Below, in pieces: positions 20,103 to 30,694 of a DNA stretch of 64,000 nucleotides. Below the pieces are notes generated by a model, which made no database searches, was not told the origin of the DNA, and saw only the letters and a program-made list of their open reading frames with translations. This DNA is from Cladorrhinum sp. PSN259 (Eukaryota > Ascomycota > Sordariomycetes > Sordariales > Podosporaceae), in contig MU867129.1 of the NCBI GenBank assembly GCA_033725935.1, positions 116,825-180,824 on the forward strand. Reading direction: 5' to 3'. A program made the translations under genes and the position numbers. Position 1 is the stretch's first letter, and each line of letters begins with the position of its first letter.

Positions 20103-22091
20103 ATGGACGCTCAGGTCACTGATGGATGCTGTCCCAAATGCCGAGGGCTCGATGATATTCTGCTCGATGCAGAACAGCAAACTGTTCCAGCAACCGGCAA
20201 ATCTATCATCACGATCGGAAAGGATCTGGGGAAAACCCAATGCGCTGTCTGTCAATTCTTTTTCGCACATTCTCCGAAATACAAGCAAAAGTACACTCTG
20301 GAGGTCAGATTGTTTGACCGGATCTTGTTGGCCCATAATCAACCTGATGCCTATACCCCGAAACGGTTCCTCGCAGTAATCCGCCAAAACAAAAGACTTC
20401 GGTATGATTACTCAATTCAGAACGAGCTTATTGAGCAAGGTGTGGTCATATTTTCACCGCGGCGAGATCGCCAACCTCCTGAACTTTCATTGGTTCACCC
20501 AACAGTTGTCAATTGGGAGCTGTTTCGTCATTTGATTCAGCACTGTAAAGAGTCTCATGGTCTTTGCAGACCGAATTTCGACCGAGAGGACTGCCTACCT
20601 TACATCAACCTAATCGATTGCATCGACCAACGGCTTATCCGAGGGCATCTAGGCATGAGGTACTTGGCTCTGAGCTATGTCTAGGGGAACACATCCAAAC
20701 CCCGTGAGATGAGAAATGCTCCTAGTGAGGAACGACGGTTTCAAGAACTATTTTCGCCGGAAAGCGCCCCTTTGACTGTACGCGACGCCATACAGGCTGT
20801 TTGCAACTTAGGGATGCGGTACTTGTGGGTCGACCGTTACTGCATACAACAAAACGACAAGGAAGAGCAGAAGCTGATGATCGGGCACATGGACGAGGTC
20901 TACGAAGCTGCCGAGGCAACTATTGTGGCTGCTTACGGAGAGAACGACGAAGCAGGGCTACCCGGGGTCTCGGTATTGAGGTTGCAGCAGCCTCGCGTTC
21001 AAACTTCTTCCTGGCAATTCCTCTCTTCGTGCCCCCCAATCCGCTCGGTAATCAGCAGTTCATTTTGGGCTACCCGCGGCTGGACTTATCAGGAAGGACG
21101 GCTATCCCGAAGATGCCTCTTCCTTACTCGGCATCAAGCGTATCTGGTATGCAGAAGCACAAGCTACAGTGAGACTTTACACTCGGCATCCAATGACGAT
21201 TGGATTTCTGCTCTGCTCAACTCCAGTCGTCTTTCACCCGACTTGTTTTGTTCTCGGCTCCCGGGGCTTGTCGGGACGCTCTGCCGGGATAGGCTGGTAT
21301 TTTGCCAGAGGCAACTCACTCATGCAGAGGATATTCTTGATGCGTTTCGCGGGATTTTAAGAAGGTCACCCTTTGTCTCGTTTTGGGGGATACCGATTAT
21401 CCCTCTCCCGGCCAAGATGGACGGAAATATCGGCTTTGCCTTGGGTCTCCTGTGGAGACGGAGACCGAACTGGGCATTTGAGCGGCATCTCGTGGAGGAG
21501 GGTTCATCAAGACTTCCAATTCGACGAATTGGTTTTCCTACATGGAGCTGGACCAGCGTAATTGGAGACTTATTCAATGATGGCTACGGCGGCCAATCGT
21601 TTTTTGGGGCTTACCTGGAGGGCCTCACGAAAGAACCACCATTGAGTGCAGCCAATCTCCGGTTTTGGGTTATGTTGAAAGGGAACTACCTGTCATTGAA
21701 TGATGCCATTTCACACTGTGGTGAGCGACTTCTACCTGAAGGTACAGGCTCTGAGCGGTTGCTGGTTGAAGGCGATCTAGTTCGTCTGCGTCGAACATCT
21801 ACTGGAGCATACCGAGTCCACGATTGTGAGGGGCTGGACCTTACACTGTTCGCGGAACTAGACATCCACGTGGACGGAGGCTCTATAAAGCCTTTGGAAG
21901 ACGCGTTAATATTAGTTAACTGGAACGATAACCAGAAAGCGTCACAGAAGAGGTTTGTGATGATGCTGCTTGAATGGGTAGAAGAAGGAGTAGCTCAACG
22001 TAAAGGCCTTGTGTCAGACTATCGAACCCAGTACTCTGCTACAGCCCTGAGCCAGATCTCGACCACTCACAGAACATTCGTGTTGATTTAG
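20103..22091 (+). pseudogene. HET-domain gene broken by an in-frame TAG
   Basis: Two long frames, 20103-20684 and 20709-22091, are in the same phase, separated only by one stop and a short stretch lacking ATG. Read through, they give 662 codons. The N-terminal part has Cys pairs (CCPKCRG, QCAVCQFF) typical of HET proteins, then YLALSYV directly before TAG and GNT after it. HET domains have LSYVWG here, so the TAG (20682-20684) replaces the conserved Trp codon TGG. The HET domain continues with LTVRDAIQAV, YLWVDRYCIQQ, a helix with MDEVYEAAEATIVAA, and TRGWTYQEG. HET proteins trigger incompatibility cell death. TGG to TAG is a CpA-to-TpA change on the other strand, as made by RIP. No intron of plausible size removes the stop. 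Probably a recent null allele. Confidence 0.8.
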
Positions 22092-22289
22092 GGGTGTTGA
22101 TGTCGATGTCTGTTTATTCTTGGCTGGGTTCGCCTGGTGGAGGTGGATGCTTTGTCGTGGAGATTGTTAGGGTCCGAAGTGGGCTTTGCTGGAGACAATA
22201 ATTTTAGCCAAGTATTGTTACCTGCTTTTTTCAGTCGAGAATGCAACTGAACGAACCGAGTCGCCGTGGCCCTCTAATCTACGGGGGCC

Positions 22290-22435
22290 ATGCTTTTCTG
22301 GTACTGAACGCCGAGCCGGGAAGACGATCGCGGGATAGCTTGTTTTCTTGACAATTTACTATTCTGGGCAGCCCTTTTTTGACAGTCTAGAGGTAATAAA
22401 TACCACATTCATCAAGCGCAATTATAGGGTGGTCG
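22290..22435 (+). repeat. Dispersed repeat, copy 1 (pair with 27382)
   Basis: Shares in the same order with 27382-27530 the blocks GAACGCCGAGCCGGGAA, GCGGGATAGCTTGTTTTCT, CCCTTTTTTGACAGTCT and CCACATTCATCAA. Both sit in gene-free DNA. No coding capacity is seen. Probably fragments of one old transposon family. Confidence 0.6.
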
Positions 22436-23276
22436 CTATCGAGTAACAAAATTTAGTGCCTTAGCAGTCTGGGCAAATAGGGGGCGGTGTTGGAGAGGCC
22501 TGGCCGTTTTAAAGCCCTCACCACGCACTATTGCGGTAGCATATTAAGGATGTGCGTTTCACTGCTAGATATCACGCCCTATAACCATGCCATGTGGTAA
22601 TCATGTGACATGCATTGTTGGATTAGTGTGATGTATTCTTTTGTTTGCTTGTTTGACTGTCAGTGTTATCGGGCATAACCGGAAGAAAAAAATAATAAAA
22701 CTAAAACCAGAACAATTATACATCACACTAATCCACTTTATACAATGCATCTCACATGATTACCACATGACATGGCTCGATTGACAAGGCACCTATCTGC
22801 CACGACTCGGTCGCAGGCGCCACGACGACGCCCACAATCAAGATCTCGAGATATCTTTACGCCAGATATGGTGATAAGGCCAGCTGCTAAGGCATTTGCC
22901 CTAGGCGCACATGAACAAGAACCATACTAGGCAAACTTTCTACTTTAAATACGCTCTTCCTATCCATCTTTTTCCCACCCATCTTCTTCCTTTCACAACG
23001 CACTTCGTTGTTAATTCTAACCGTTATCGGGCATAACCGGAAAAAAAAACCCCGAATAATAATTAAATAATTATACACACTTTATACATGGCTCGATTGA
23101 TAAGGCACGACTCGGTCGCAGGCGCCACGACAACGCCTACAACCAAGATCTCGCGATACCTTCAATTGTCGCCAGATGTGGTGATAAGGCCAGCTGCCAG
23201 GGCATTCGCCCTGTTCACAACGCACTTGAACCTCCGGGCAAGCAAATCTCCAGAGACCCGTACCAGTAAGTCCCAT
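22436..23276. repeat. Two tandem copies of a GTTATCGGGCATAACC repeat, one with a foldback
   Basis: Copies at about 22665-22917 and 23023-23232 share GTTATCGGGCATAACCGG, then ATGGCTCGATTGA, AAGGCAC, ACGACTCGGTCGCAGGCGCC and GTGATAAGGCCAGCTGC. A third, shorter copy lies at 35283-35449. The first copy has an extra segment (about 22718-22769) that is the inverted complement of 22591-22636, making a foldback of about 46-bp arms around the repeat start. The core GGTTAT...GTTATCGGGCATAAC is itself a short palindrome. No coding capacity is seen. Confidence 0.65.
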
Positions 23277-23910
23277 TAATGGGAGATGCGGGGCCTGGCA
23301 ACGGTTACTATTTACAACTGTTGTGTATTTCAATACTGACTGTCAACAAAGTTAAGCGTTACAAATGACTTAACCGTTATTTTTTACCAACAGTTGTTTC
23401 CGCGGAGATTCCCGTAAATTATGGGGTTTTTCTGCAGCCACAAACCTTCTTTTATTTGCTTTTACCTGGCCTGCCTGGCGACCTACCTGCCAGCCCACCT
23501 ACCTACCTGCCACCAAGCCAGCCAGCGATCCACTACCATACCCTTAATCTTGCCTGCCTGCCACCTAGACTGCCACCTGGCCGGAGATGCCTTGTGATGA
23601 GAGATGTGGTCAGTCTCCGGCACGGCTGCAAGCCAGGAAGCCTGTGTAGGTGTGTTGGTGTGGGTGTGTTGGTGTGGGCGTGGGTGTGGGTGCCATATTT
23701 GTGCCTGTGTGGGTGTGCAGGACGATGCCATCTCTGTGACCATGTGGGTGTGGGTATGTATGCTGATGGCCATCGCCGGTGCCTGGGTGTGGCGGGCGTC
23801 GTTATGGGAGGTGTGGTGGTGGGTGTGGTGGGTGTGGTAGGTGTGGTGGTTGAAGTGGTTGAAACAGTTGCAAATATATAATAGTTAATCAGATCCTTAG
23901 ATTCCCATTA
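23277..23910 (+). repeat. Non-autonomous dispersed repeat, copy C
   Basis: The ends read TAATGGGAGATG and TAGATTCCCATTA, short inverted repeats. Inside are AACGGTTAC, TTAACCGTTA, a CCACAAACCTTCTTTTATTT block, CTGCCTGCC/CTACCTACC runs, and a long GTGTGGGTGTGGG tract near 23640-23850. It is the clearest uninterrupted copy of the family also found at 16277-17322 and 46039-46723. The left end is flanked by a perfect TCCCATTAATGGGA palindrome. Confidence 0.72.
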
Positions 23911-25395
23911 ATGCCTGTATTCGTGAGAGGGCTTGTCCCCGTGCCAGCTAACAGATCCCTGCCTTGCAGTCTGAACCAACGAACACTCCCATCAAGATGC
24001 CTCGCCCGAAGATCATCGGATAGTTTCGTCATAATTACGTTAGCGACTCCTTTTAATATAGAGCTAAAGTTAGCTCCCCTTCTGATGCCTTACCGACCCC
24101 ACTATTATGTAATATTGTGGTATACATGACGCATTTGTTGCATGAATACGGAGAAGCAGGCGTTGGCAAAAGATGAGGATAAAGATAGAAATGATTTTCA
24201 ATGGCTGCGTCTTGGGATCTCCTCGCAGTCATCTCCAGAAGCAGTTCCCGAGCGGACGGAATGCATGAACATTGCCCCTTTCCAGCTCGCGGTCATGGAA
24301 GAATGAAGCTGGGACCACATAGGTACAGGAGGAAATGCGGAAGCACGAACAATCAACGCAAGAGATATGAACAGTGCGACTTCAAAAGGTTCTGGCGCGT
24401 TTCCTCAACATACTTCTACGTCTCGTTCGCGTAGGATCTGACACCTCTCCATGGTTTGTTTTGATGATGACTCTTTCGCGTAGGGAAGGCTGCAGCCTAA
24501 AGGGCTGTAGGGCTCAGGCCAACAAGAAACCAAGTTGCTCGGTGCTGGGCTAGGTAGAGTTGTCAAGGCTGTGCCTCCTGGCACTGGCTCCGGCTTACAT
24601 GTACGTTGAGGGATTGCGCAAGATAAACCGGCACGACCGAAATGTTCCCTATCGTAGTAGAAGATCTCTTGCCCCTTCAGCTGAAACAATTATACGTGGT
24701 ACGAGACTCAATGGGAATGGAAAAATATATACGCGTGATATTCCATGCAATACAGAGTAAAAGAAAAAAAAATAGCTTGAAGAATAGCTGGTAAAATATG
24801 AACATCTGAAATAAGAGAAGGTTCAAATATGTACAGCTAGGAGCGAAATTGGCGTCCTTTCGCTTGTACTCTTCTCATGTAATATAGATGCATAGACGCA
24901 GCTCACGGAAGCGGCGTGTATGAAACCTCGAATACGATCCTCCAACGTTCCTTTATACGGCGCTGTAGACTAGACTCAGTCGCGGGTAGTTGGTTGAAAG
25001 TGTCGGTGAACTAGCCTAGATCTGCGCCGCAGTATCTTGTAATGCATAGGATTCAGAAGAGATTTGTTTAGCCAGGGTAGGTGATATATTGCCTTCAGTC
25101 TCATTGGTGCGCTAGGGTTCGGAGGTTCGGAGGTTCGGAAGCTCGCTTCTCGCGGCTGTTTGATCATGTTACATAGACGAATTGCCAAGGATGGCTTGTG
25201 GCGGTTGTATGTAGTACTCAACTAACACACAGGCAGCGCCGCCAATCACAAATGGCAGCAGAGAGACATACGACTGAACGGTCGAGTACAAGGAGTATTG
25301 TAAACTTGCGAGGATGACGATCCAGCAGCACATCGCCTACCTTCCTCTAACGGTCACACTGCTCCCCATGAGGTGCGTTAGGTACCGGTGTAACC
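23911..25395. other. Gene-free spacer
   Basis: About 1.5 kb with no supported gene and no strong match to the other repeats. A small triplication of GGAGGTTCGG units occurs near 25116-25141. Short open frames look random. Confidence 0.35.
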
Positions 25396-25485
25396 GAGCA
25401 ACCAACACCACACCAAGAGTAGCCCGCTGCTCCCTGAGGTGGTAATTGAGCAACCAACACCACACTGAGAGTAGCCAGCTGCTCC
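25396..25485 (+). repeat. Two direct repeats upstream of a secreted-protein gene
   Basis: GAGCAACCAACACCACAC followed by AGAGTAGC and CTGCTCC appears at 25396-25432 and again at 25448-25485, 52 bases apart, with a few differences. The pair lies about 380-470 bases before the ATG at 25866, so it could be a duplicated regulatory module; that is inference. Confidence 0.6.
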
Positions 25486-25742
25486 ACTTGTACATAACAG
25501 AATTTCGTATTCCATAGCCACTAGAGAGGGTCGTTCATGCATTGTCAGCCTGAAACTAGGATGCCTGGACTCGTTAAGCTCACCATCAATGGTAGCTGAA
25601 CTAATTTGCTGAGAATGCCTCAGAATGCAAGGTTGACATAGGCAAGGAGTTTGAGTGAACAGCGGCCATCCGAACTTCTCACCGCCGATCATAGGGTGTT
25701 GTTGGAGACAAGCACATCCGTGATCCTGGAGGAAGTTCCGAG

Positions 25743-25750
25743 TATAAAGA
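25743..25750 (+). promoter_or_regulatory. TATA box of the six-cysteine secreted protein gene
   Basis: TATAAAGA about 120 bases before the ATG at 25866. The leader between them contains three imperfect copies of ACCATCAGCAT-type units (about 25790-25837) and CACAAC-rich DNA. The same core-promoter spacing occurs at the other secreted-protein genes here. Confidence 0.5.
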
Positions 25751-25865
25751 GAGCGCACTCTGCCTCCATCAGTCATTTCTATCTCACTCCACCATCAGCA
25801 TCCTCAACCACCATCAGCATTCTCAACCACCATCAGCCCAAATATCACCAATCACAACAGACATC

Positions 25866-26488
25866 ATGTTCTTCACAACTGCACTTCTCGCTGCCCTCCT
25901 GCCCGCTGTGGCCCTTGGAGCACCTTCTCCGGCCACAGTCATCCAGCGGGATATCATCCAGCTTCCGGATCTCGGCGACGGTGTTTTCGCAGTCTCCCTG
26001 GACGCCAACGGCAAGGCGAACGTGACTCGCCTCGTCGATGCCTCGGCGATTGCCGCTCGTGACAACACCATTGGTGCTCCCGAGCTGGGTCGCCGTGGTA
26101 TTCCAATCAGCAATGGAGGCTGCATGGCCATCCATGATAATGTAAGTGAAGGACACCCGAAGCAGAGTTGCGCCAGAAAAGGGAGACTAATGACTATTGG
26201 CAGCACGGCAACTTCGACGCCGCCAAGGACGCCTTCAAGGACCAGTGCAACAATGGTGTCAAGATTCCGGGCGGCAACGTTTTGTACTCGGTTCGTGGCA
26301 ACGCAATTGCCTACGGCTGCAGCTGGGGCGGAGACAACCCGTGCGGCGCTAATGAGTTCGACGACTTTATCGGGTGGGCTGCCAACAAATGCGGCAACTA
26401 CCGTGGCGCTTGGGCTGATATGGACTCCTGGAAGAAGCAATACGGTATGCATCTCAAGGGCGAAAGCTTCTGCGGCCACAACCTGTAA
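25866..26488 (+). CDS. Secreted six-cysteine protein of unknown family (186 aa)
   Basis: Exons 25866-26141 and 26204-26488; the intron has GTAAGT and a GGCAG acceptor and is phase 0. The signal peptide is MFFTTALLAALLPAVALG, followed by a pro-region to about residue 77 that ends in a dibasic RR (76-77), a plausible Kex2 cleavage site. The mature part begins GIPISNGG and carries six cysteines (86, 107, 131, 139, 155, 182). It is rich in Gly, Trp and Asn: YGCSWGGDNPCGANEF, then W-x3-KQYG and a CGHNL end. Many fungal extracellular proteins have this pro-region plus compact disulfide layout, but I cannot assign a family or activity. TATA box and leader support strong expression. Confidence 0.75.
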
Positions 26489-26739
26489 GCGGAAGACCAA
26501 CAGGAAAGGCACTTCGGTGGTGACTTGATGGTGCAGAGCGGTGGCGTGGCATGTCTTTGGTCGCGATGGCGGGGGTGTGCGGCTGGTGTGGTTTCTCTTC
26601 TTCTCTTCGTTTGTCGGACACTTTACACTGAAATTTAGTTACGGGCCCTCTTCCTTCAAGTAAATGGTCATATATAGGTAGATTAAATAGTTGTATATAC
26701 ATAAACAACTTTCTCATAAAACGCTGTTGACCGTCTCAT
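26489..26739. other. 3' flank of the secreted-protein gene
   Basis: Short 3' region with no separate gene. A TATATAGGTAGATTAAATAG stretch near 26671-26690 is AT-rich and could hold the polyadenylation site. Confidence 0.35.
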
Positions 26740-27010
26740 AACACTATGGACTATTTGTTTACTTACAACCGTTGGGTTTATGGCTGTAGTTGAAAGTAAA
26801 TAAAACAAGGTTTGTGGCTGCAGAAGTAAATAAAGAAGGTTTTGTGGCTGCAGGAAAACCCCTGCTAGTGTGGTATGACCCATGGTAACGGTTTTATTTG
26901 CGCCAACGGTTGGCAAATTCCCAACGGTTACTTGTTAACAAATTAAATTTAACTTTCCAACTGTTAATAAATACAATAACTATTGTTTTAGCGCCCCACT
27001 ACCATTGATG
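26740..27010 (+). repeat. AACGGTT-rich repeat, copy E
   Basis: Inverted relative of the repeat at 34981-35160. Shared blocks are CAACCGTTGG, AAACCTTNTTTTATTT (in complement), CTGCAG, CCCCTGCTAGTGTG, GGCAAATTCC/GGAACTTTGCC and AACTTTCCAACTGTTA. It ends at CCACTACCATTG. It contains a short internal duplication: AGTAAATAAA-AAGGTTTGTGGCTGCAG occurs twice. Related in parts to copies A-C, so it may be a subfamily. Confidence 0.55.
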
Positions 27011-27381
27011 GATATATCTAGATAAAATACCTTCTCCCCCAACATTCTTCGCTGCGCACGGGGAGAGCAATGAAGCGAAGCTCTATAGGGGCGAGCACCC
27101 AAACCCCCGGCCTCGCTACGCTCGATATATATAGTATGGGAGGTGCAGTGTGTGGTGGGAGGTGTCGTGTGTGGTGGGAGGTGCAGCCAGGACATCTTTT
27201 CTCTTGACAAACATTATCTCGGTGAAAAATTGATATTAAATAACTATTGAATCCCTTCAGTGACATCGTTCATCTGTCTGTTATACTAAAGACGTCAAAT
27301 TGCAGATTCATCATCGTCATTTGTCTGCTCTTGGCCAATATCCTTGGCCTCCCAGCGTTGAATCTGTGGGAGATCGACGCG

Positions 27382-27530
27382 ACGCTTTTTCTGGTACGGA
27401 ACGCCGAGCCGGGAATATGATCTCGCGGGATAGCTTGTTTTCTCGACAAATTTCTACCTCTGGGCACCCCTTTTTTGACAGTCTGGAGCAGAGGCAAGAG
27501 ATCCCCACATTCATCAAACGCAACTACACT
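27382..27530 (+). repeat. Dispersed repeat, copy 2 (pair with 22290)
   Basis: Same-orientation partner of 22290-22435, with CTGGTACGGAACGCCGAGCC, CGCGGGATAGCTTGTTTTCT, CCCCTTTTTTGACAGTCTGG and CCACATTCATCAAACGCAA. Several differences between the copies are C/T or A/G changes. Confidence 0.6.
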
Positions 27531-28090
27531 AGAGCCGGAGGGATAGGTGCCAAAGACTAGTCAAGACAATAATTCTTGCATTCCAATTCAAGATTCCAGG
27601 TTCCTTGGGACACAATTGAATACAATTCTCTTCTTCAGATTGCCTTGCAGCGGCGTCTGCCTCTTGAACCCGTTCTTCACTTCGACTTGCTTTATACCTC
27701 TTTCCACTCCTTTCCGTTTTCTATCGTTTTTCTTTTCTTTGGACACCGTACTAAAGTGGTAGATCCGGCTGGGTGGTCCAAATAAACCACCCGTGTCGTG
27801 TTATGTGAGCGGCAGTAAAAGGCCAGAGTTCCTGATTACTTGGGAAATCACACTTTTAAAATAAGAGTCCGGCTCAAAGAAACCGATAAAAACAGGACCT
27901 GAAAGCTCACTCGAAATGAGGATAGTAACATTAGTAACCCTCAGACGCTATAGCAGTAAAAGTACTGATAACAACGAATGGCTACCCTGGGAGGAGATCT
28001 TGTTACTGGTTTCTATTTTTGGATTATTTCCTGTTCAGGTGTGCCTCATATTTCCTCAAGTCTTCAGCCGCAAGATACGTTGCCTCCCTA

Positions 28091-28129
28091 CCCACGAAAT
28101 AATATTTGCAGTCTCCATTATTTCGTGGG
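28091..28129. repeat. Perfect 13-bp inverted repeat with 13-nt loop
   Basis: CCCACGAAATAAT and its exact reverse complement ATTATTTCGTGGG are separated by 13 bases. It could form a hairpin in DNA or RNA. No neighbouring gene explains it; it may be a footprint of a small transposon. Confidence 0.6.
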
Positions 28130-29109
28130 CAGAGAAGCCAGCAGAAGCCTCGGACTTTCGTCACTCTGATGCCATCGCAGCGGAGATAAGATGAACAAGA
28201 AAGAGGGTGCATTTCACAAAATGAACCCAACCGGTTCGTACGCTGTGCCCTCTCTAACTGCATCTATGTTGCTCGCTTACGATGGCACGTTGTGTGACAA
28301 GCGGGAAACCAATATTTTAGATGAAAAATAAATTAACCGGCCACACCCTAATATATCGAGTTCATATTTTCTCCAACAGCCTCACCCGCTCAGCGATCCG
28401 GCCCAACTCCCTTCCAAAGCTTACGAGAAAACAAGCATCGGGCCGGCTCGCCCTAGCGGAAAATAATCCGCCCTTCGCTCGCTTGAGCCCGTCATCTGCC
28501 GGGTGGGTTTCCGCGGCTCAGCGCTGAAACGTGGGATGTTATAGTGGCATCCATGCATCTTCTTAGCCTTTGATCCTTCCTACATATTCCTACGTGACCG
28601 AAGAGGTGGTATCGCCAAGCCAATACGTTTCCTGGTTGCCTTGTCAAGTGTAGACATCATTGGTGTCACCATCGCTGTCACCATCGCCGGGCGCCTCGGG
28701 GTTGTGTACGGTAGCCCAACAGAGGTGGCTCATGCTGGAGCGTGTGATCTCTTATCTCGTGAATCTTACTGTCGATGTGCGATCCATGACCTAATTATTG
28801 ATTCCATCTCGCAGAGATGTCTCTTTTGAGGCAGCTCCCGGTGAGCAAAACTGGAAGCGGCTAGATTCTAGGGTCCAAAACTCCATCGAGGTGCATCCGC
28901 GAGAGCATCACGACAGGTTCTGATGTAGGTCGGAGGCGATATCACGTTTCCCGTGGATTCGATTCAAACCTCAGGATCGAACATGATGGTGACAATCTCA
29001 CCCTGTGAAGGGGCGTGGTGGAAGATGCCCTGTTGTGATTCTCCACGAGAGCATGAGGTGTTCCAGGGACCGGAGTCGGAAGGAGTGTTTAGGGGGGTTA
29101 GTTTTCGAA

Positions 29110-29116
29110 TATAAAA
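29110..29116 (+). promoter_or_regulatory. TATA box of the subtilisin gene
   Basis: TATAAAA about 100 bases before the ATG at 29214, followed by a CAAACA/AACA-rich leader. Function is inferred from sequence and spacing. Confidence 0.5.
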
Positions 29117-29213
29117 TGCCCCCTATTTTCGCCAAAACTGAAGCAAGAAACGAGCACTCAGCAACAAACATTCCTCCCAGACTTTCAAATCTTCAAGAGA
29201 AAAAGTATCCGCC

Positions 29214-30694
29214 ATGGTGGCTTTCAATTGCTTAGCCCTTCTGGTGGGCCTCACACTCACCGTCTCGGCCCTTACCGTGGCCAAGCGAGGCCCAGAGGCC
29301 ATCCCCGGGAAATACATTGTCACTCTCAAATCCGGAGCTCCAGGTTCTGCTGTCAAATCCCATCTCAACTGGGTCAGAGACATGCACGCTCGGAGCCTCT
29401 CCCGCCGAGACACATCTGGCATCGATCAGATCTACAACATCAACGACTTTAACGCCTATGCCGGGTCCTTTGACGAGGACACCATCAGTGAGATTCGCAA
29501 CAGTGATGATGTAAGCTTTTACCCTCTCCCCCTTTTTTTGGTCTTTTTGCTTACAAAAACTGACGCGTTTTCCAACAGGTCGCAACGGTCGAACAAGACA
29601 TGGTCTGGCGTCTTGATGAGGTCCCCCGTTCTCCGAGACGACCCTTCACCACCCAATACAACGCACCCTGGGGTCTAGGCAGTATTTCGCACCGCAGACC
29701 CAACCATACGGATTACATCTACGACGCCTCGGCAGGCAAAGGCACGACAGCCTACGTGATCGACACGGGCATCCGCCCCACCCACGTCGAGTTCGAAGGC
29801 CGCGCCCGTCTGGGGTTCAACGCATTAGCCGGCTCGGACGACAACGACAACTACGGCCACGGCACTCACGTCGCTGGCACTATAGCAGGCAAGACCTACG
29901 GGGTAGCCAAGAAAGCCGAGATAGTAGCCGTCAAAGTATTCGACACTTATGTATGTTTTTTTTACCCCCTTTACCACCAGACCTTCACCCTCTTTCCACT
30001 TTTCCACTTCTTCCAAGCCAGCATTTCAATTTTAAACCTAATTATTTCTCCCGAATTATTTTTCCTCCATTATTTTTTCTACAATATTTTTTCTAAATTA
30101 TTTTTTTCTAACGTGATTTATGCACACGCTACATAGTCATCAGCCTCGGTCGTTCTCTCGGGCTTCGCCTGGGCCGTCTCAAACATTTCCGACCCTTCAA
30201 CCTCGATAATCAACATGTCCCTCGGCGGACCGCCCTCAGCAGCAATCAACGCCGCCGTTGCCTCGGCGTTCGACTCGGGCGTCCTCACAGTCGCGTCGGC
30301 CGGCAACAGCGGCGTGGACGCATCCACCACGTCCCCTGCTTCGGCCCCGGAGGCAATCACCGTCGGTGCGGTTGATATAGAGAACCAAAGGCCCGACTGG
30401 AGTAACTACGGCACAGTTGTAGATATCTTTGCGCCGGGGGTCGAAGTGCTGAGCGCCTGGAGCGGGAGCGATGAGGATTCGCTCGTGACTGAGGGGACCA
30501 GCATGGCTGCGCCGCATGTCAGTGGGTTGATTTTGTACTTGAAGGGGTTAGAGAGGGGAGGTGTTGTGGGAAGGGCTGTGAGCACTGCGGCCCAGGTTGT
30601 GGAACGGGTCAAGTGGTTGGGAACTAAGGGGGTGGTGGAGGATGGTGGGGAGGGGAGTCCGAATTTGTTGGCTTATAATGGGAGTGGTGCTTAA
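29214..30694 (+). CDS. Secreted subtilisin-like serine protease (proteinase K type, S8)
   Basis: Three exons: 29214-29510, 29579-29950 and 30137-30694, both introns phase 0, giving 408 residues. It has a signal peptide (MVAFNCLALLVGLTLTVSA) and an inhibitor-I9 propeptide starting at KYIVTLKSG. The peptidase domain follows from about residue 125 (YNAPWGLGSISHR). The catalytic triad is visible: Asp161 in AYVIDTGI, His196 in GHGTHVAGT and Ser345 in GTSMAAPHVSG. The oxyanion Asn280 lies in SAGNSG. It degrades extracellular protein; relatives serve nutrition or host penetration. Intron 2 is 186 nt, long for this locus, and its sequence stays open in frame (T- and A-rich), but the missing piece KVFDTY-SSASVVLSG is restored only when it is spliced. 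The C-terminus has no extra domain. Confidence 0.9.

Larger units (their letters stand above)
27011..29109. other. Gene-free repeat-rich spacer before the subtilisin gene
   Basis: About 2.1 kb. It holds GGTGTCGTGTGTGGTGGGAGGTG-like runs near 27140-27190, the second copy of the GAACGCCGAGCCGGGAA repeat (listed separately) and a perfect 13-bp inverted repeat at 28091-28129. I see no supported gene. The open frames at 27547-27785 and 27916-28263 have no recognisable domain. Confidence 0.4.

Noticed and set aside
23604..23881. Val/Gly/Cys/Trp-rich frames in the GTGTGGG tract
   Set aside because: Translation of a low-complexity repeat in copy C.
28925..28990. Possible tRNA B-box-like GATTCGATTCAAACCTC
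   Set aside because: No acceptor or anticodon stems could be paired around it.
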